A DNA stretch of 64,000 nucleotides from Pseudokineococcus marinus (GTDB lineage: Bacteria; Actinomycetota; Actinomycetes; Actinomycetales; Quadrisphaeraceae), in contig NZ_JBBHZZ010000001.1 in the NCBI RefSeq assembly GCF_037482405.1, forward strand, positions 496,001-560,000, read 5' to 3'. Of the stretch, positions 62,570-64,000 are shown one piece after another. Under the pieces are notes generated by a model. That model had not been told where the DNA came from and searched no databases. It worked only from the letters and a program-made list of their open reading frames with translations. Numbering within the stretch: the stretch's first letter is position 1; every line of letters starts with the position of its first letter. A program made the position numbers and the translations under genes.

Positions 62570-63157
62570 CTAGTGGACGCGCGGCTCGCTGCCGCGCGCG
62601 TCGCGGGCGACGTCGAGGCGCACGCGGGCGAGGACGTCGGGCCGCCCGAGGACGGCGCCGAGGTCGGCGAGCGCCGCCTCCGAGCCCTCGACCACCCGCT
62701 CGAGGTCGGCGGTGGGCTCGACCACGGCGGACAGCTCGACGACGAGCTTCCCCCGGTCGCGGACGAGCTTGCCGCGGGCCGCCCGGACCCCCGGGACGTC
62801 CTCGAGGGCGCCCGACGCGGCGGACGCCGCGGCCGACCCGTCGAGGAGCAGCTCGCCGGAGGAGCCGGAGCCCTCCAGGCGGACCGGGCCCACGCCGCGG
62901 TGCGTGCGGTGCGCGAGGAGCCACCACAGGGCGAGGAGGCCCAGGACGACGCCCGCGCCGAGGGCGGCGCCCGACCACCACGACGCCTCGAAGGCGTCGG
63001 TCGCCGTCTGGAGCGTCAGCTCCTGGGGGGCGCGGGGCCACAGCGAGGAGAGCCAGCCGCCCCACCAGAGCACCATGCCGACGCCGAGGACGAGGAGCAG
63101 GAGCCCCGCGACGAAGGCGGCGAGGCGGTCGACGCCGAGGACGCTGCGCTTGATCAC
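62570..63157 (-). CDS. AmaP-like alkaline shock membrane anchor protein
   Basis: A 195-residue protein with two TM helices (FVAGLLLLVLGVGMVLWWGG and ALGAGVVLGLLALWWLLAH) and a C-terminal soluble domain. In Staphylococcus AmaP holds Asp23 at the membrane; the same gene order with Asp23 upstream supports this call. GTG 63157 overlaps the stop of the DUF6286 gene by 4 nt (GTGA). Last gene of the visible operon. Confidence 0.78.
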   Translation of the reverse strand: MIKRSVLGVDRLAAFVAGLLLLVLGVGMVLWWGGWLSSLWPRAPQELTLQTATDAFEASWWSGAALGAGVVLGLLALWWLLAHRTHRGVGPVRLEGSGSSGELLLDGSAAASAASGALEDVPGVRAARGKLVRDRGKLVVELSAVVEPTADLERVVEGSEAALADLGAVLGRPDVLARVRLDVARDARGSEPRVH

Positions 63158-63771
63158 CGGTCACCCCCCTCGACGCGGACCTTGACGGACGGCTGGCGCT
63201 CGACCGCCCGCAGGCGTTCGGCGACCGCCTGCTGGACGGCACCGGGCACCGACCCCTCGCCCGTCGTCTGCACGCGGACGACGACCTTGCGGCGGTCGGC
63301 CGACGAGCGGGCGCCGAGGACGCCGTCGACGTCGCGGGCCGCGCTGGAGGCCAGGCGCGCCAGGTCGCGCGGCTCCACCGACACCGCGGTGCGGGAGCGG
63401 AGGCGGATCTCCGAGCGCGTGCGGCGCCCGAGAGCGACGCGGAGCGCGAGCCACAGCCCCACGAGGGCCAGGACGACACCCACCGGCACCATCCACGTGG
63501 CGGGCGCCGTGCCGCGGACGCCCTCGACGAGCACCTGCGGCCAGGCCGGCCCGCCGATGACGCCGAGCGCCACGAGCGCGTGCTGCACGAGCGCGACCGC
63601 GAGGGCGAGCAGGCACAGGGCGAGGAGGACGCCGACGACCGGCACCGCCCCCGACCCGGTCCGCTCGGGCGCGGCGCGCATCGGCTCGCGCCCGCCGCCG
63701 GCACCCCCCTGCTGCTGGGAGGGCTGCTGACGGGGCTGCTGGGGGCGCGTCTGCTGCGTCGTGCCGCTCAT
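63154..63771 (-). CDS. DUF6286 domain membrane protein
   Basis: A 205-residue protein. A Gln/Pro/Gly-rich N-terminal ~40 residues is followed by two TM helices (VVGVLLALCLLALAVALVQH and MVPVGVVLALVGLWLALRVA) and a soluble alpha/beta domain, the usual DUF6286 layout in actinobacterial Asp23 operons. ATG 63771 overlaps the Asp23 stop as ATGA, and its stop overlaps the AmaP start as GTGA. Confidence 0.78.
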   Translation of the reverse strand: MSGTTQQTRPQQPRQQPSQQQGGAGGGREPMRAAPERTGSGAVPVVGVLLALCLLALAVALVQHALVALGVIGGPAWPQVLVEGVRGTAPATWMVPVGVVLALVGLWLALRVALGRRTRSEIRLRSRTAVSVEPRDLARLASSAARDVDGVLGARSSADRRKVVVRVQTTGEGSVPGAVQQAVAERLRAVERQPSVKVRVEGGDR

Positions 63772-64000
63772 CGGGCCCTCGCCTCCTGCTGCTGCCGGGG
63801 ACGACGTCGGACGACGTCGCGGACGGTGACGGTGACGGCGTCGACGCGCACGCCCGCGAGCTCGCCGAGCCGGCGCGCCACGGCGTCGCGGACCCCGCCG
63901 GCGACCTGGGCGGCCGGGCGCGGCCACAGCGTGGCCACGTCGACCTGGACCCGGACGCGCGAGCCGGCCTGGTCGACCTCCACCGCGGGGTAGCCCGAGC
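63768..64000 (-). CDS. Asp23/Gls24 family envelope stress protein (cut by window edge)
   Basis: The last ~76 residues of an Asp23/Gls24 protein. YPAVEVDQAGSRVRVQVDVA, followed by the helix GVRDAVARRLGEL and GVRVDAVTVTVRDV, is the family core. The start lies beyond the window. It forms an operon with the DUF6286 and AmaP-like genes through 4-nt overlaps. Confidence 0.85.
   Translation of the reverse strand, partial: SGYPAVEVDQAGSRVRVQVDVATLWPRPAAQVAGGVRDAVARRLGELAGVRVDAVTVTVRDVVRRRPRQQQEARAR

Overview
The window is chromosomal DNA of a very high-GC actinobacterium. The codon third positions are almost all G or C, GTG starts are common, many neighbouring genes overlap by 4 nt (GTGA/ATGA), and the gene families are typical of Actinomycetota: F420-type LLM oxidoreductase, DICT-domain c-di-GMP protein, Asp23/DUF6286/AmaP-like cluster, DUF427 and DUF4126. 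The genus cannot be fixed from the sequence. Two assembly gaps are present: one N after a run of 20-odd G at 22611-22631, and 145 N at 62345-62489.

Layout. 1-6.2 kb is somewhat less GC-rich than the rest and holds sugar and oxidoreductase genes: a GH29 fucosidase 3' end, a GH42 beta-galactosidase, and an LLM oxidoreductase-TetR-MFS unit. It ends in about 600 bp of gene-free sequence. 6.8-19.6 kb carries an L-type-lectin wall-anchored adhesin, two drug-type MFS exporters, a TetR/SDR pair with a clear operator, an HPP protein, and an EAL-DICT-PAS-GGDEF protein that is frameshifted as sequenced. 19.5-22.8 kb holds two related AbiEi/DUF559-type nuclease genes. Each lies between two copies of its own ~47-50 bp hairpin, and they flank an SMP-30 lactonase gene. 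This is the most unusual structure in the window.

22.8-35 kb: DUF368 (PopT-like) and DUF4126 membrane proteins, a patatin, a second LPXTG-type surface protein with an internal fold-back duplication, an MFS exporter, type II NADH dehydrogenase, and a PAS-GAF-PP2C phosphatase. 35-43.7 kb: ABC-F ATPase, acetamidase/formamidase, UspA, a PhoD-like phosphatase, DUF427, DoxX, pirin, and a PIN toxin without an intact antitoxin. 43.8-51.9 kb: a secreted GH106-like enzyme divergent from a tightly overlapping molybdate operon (HTH-TOBE regulator, modA, modB, modC), then an MFS gene and a cupin gene broken by an amber codon. 52.1-53.3 kb is a small, compositionally distinct two-gene cassette of unknown function. 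53.7-64 kb: M6 metalloprotease, two alpha/beta hydrolases, a TrmH methyltransferase, cardiolipin synthase, OsmC, GntP permease, and the Asp23-DUF6286-AmaP envelope-stress operon running off the window.

Several intergenic spaces hold short palindrome arrays whose units recur every 41-44 bp although their sequences differ between sites. Four genes have a TANNNT box 6-7 nt before the start codon, which fits leaderless transcription. No tRNA, rRNA, CRISPR array or transposase gene was seen.
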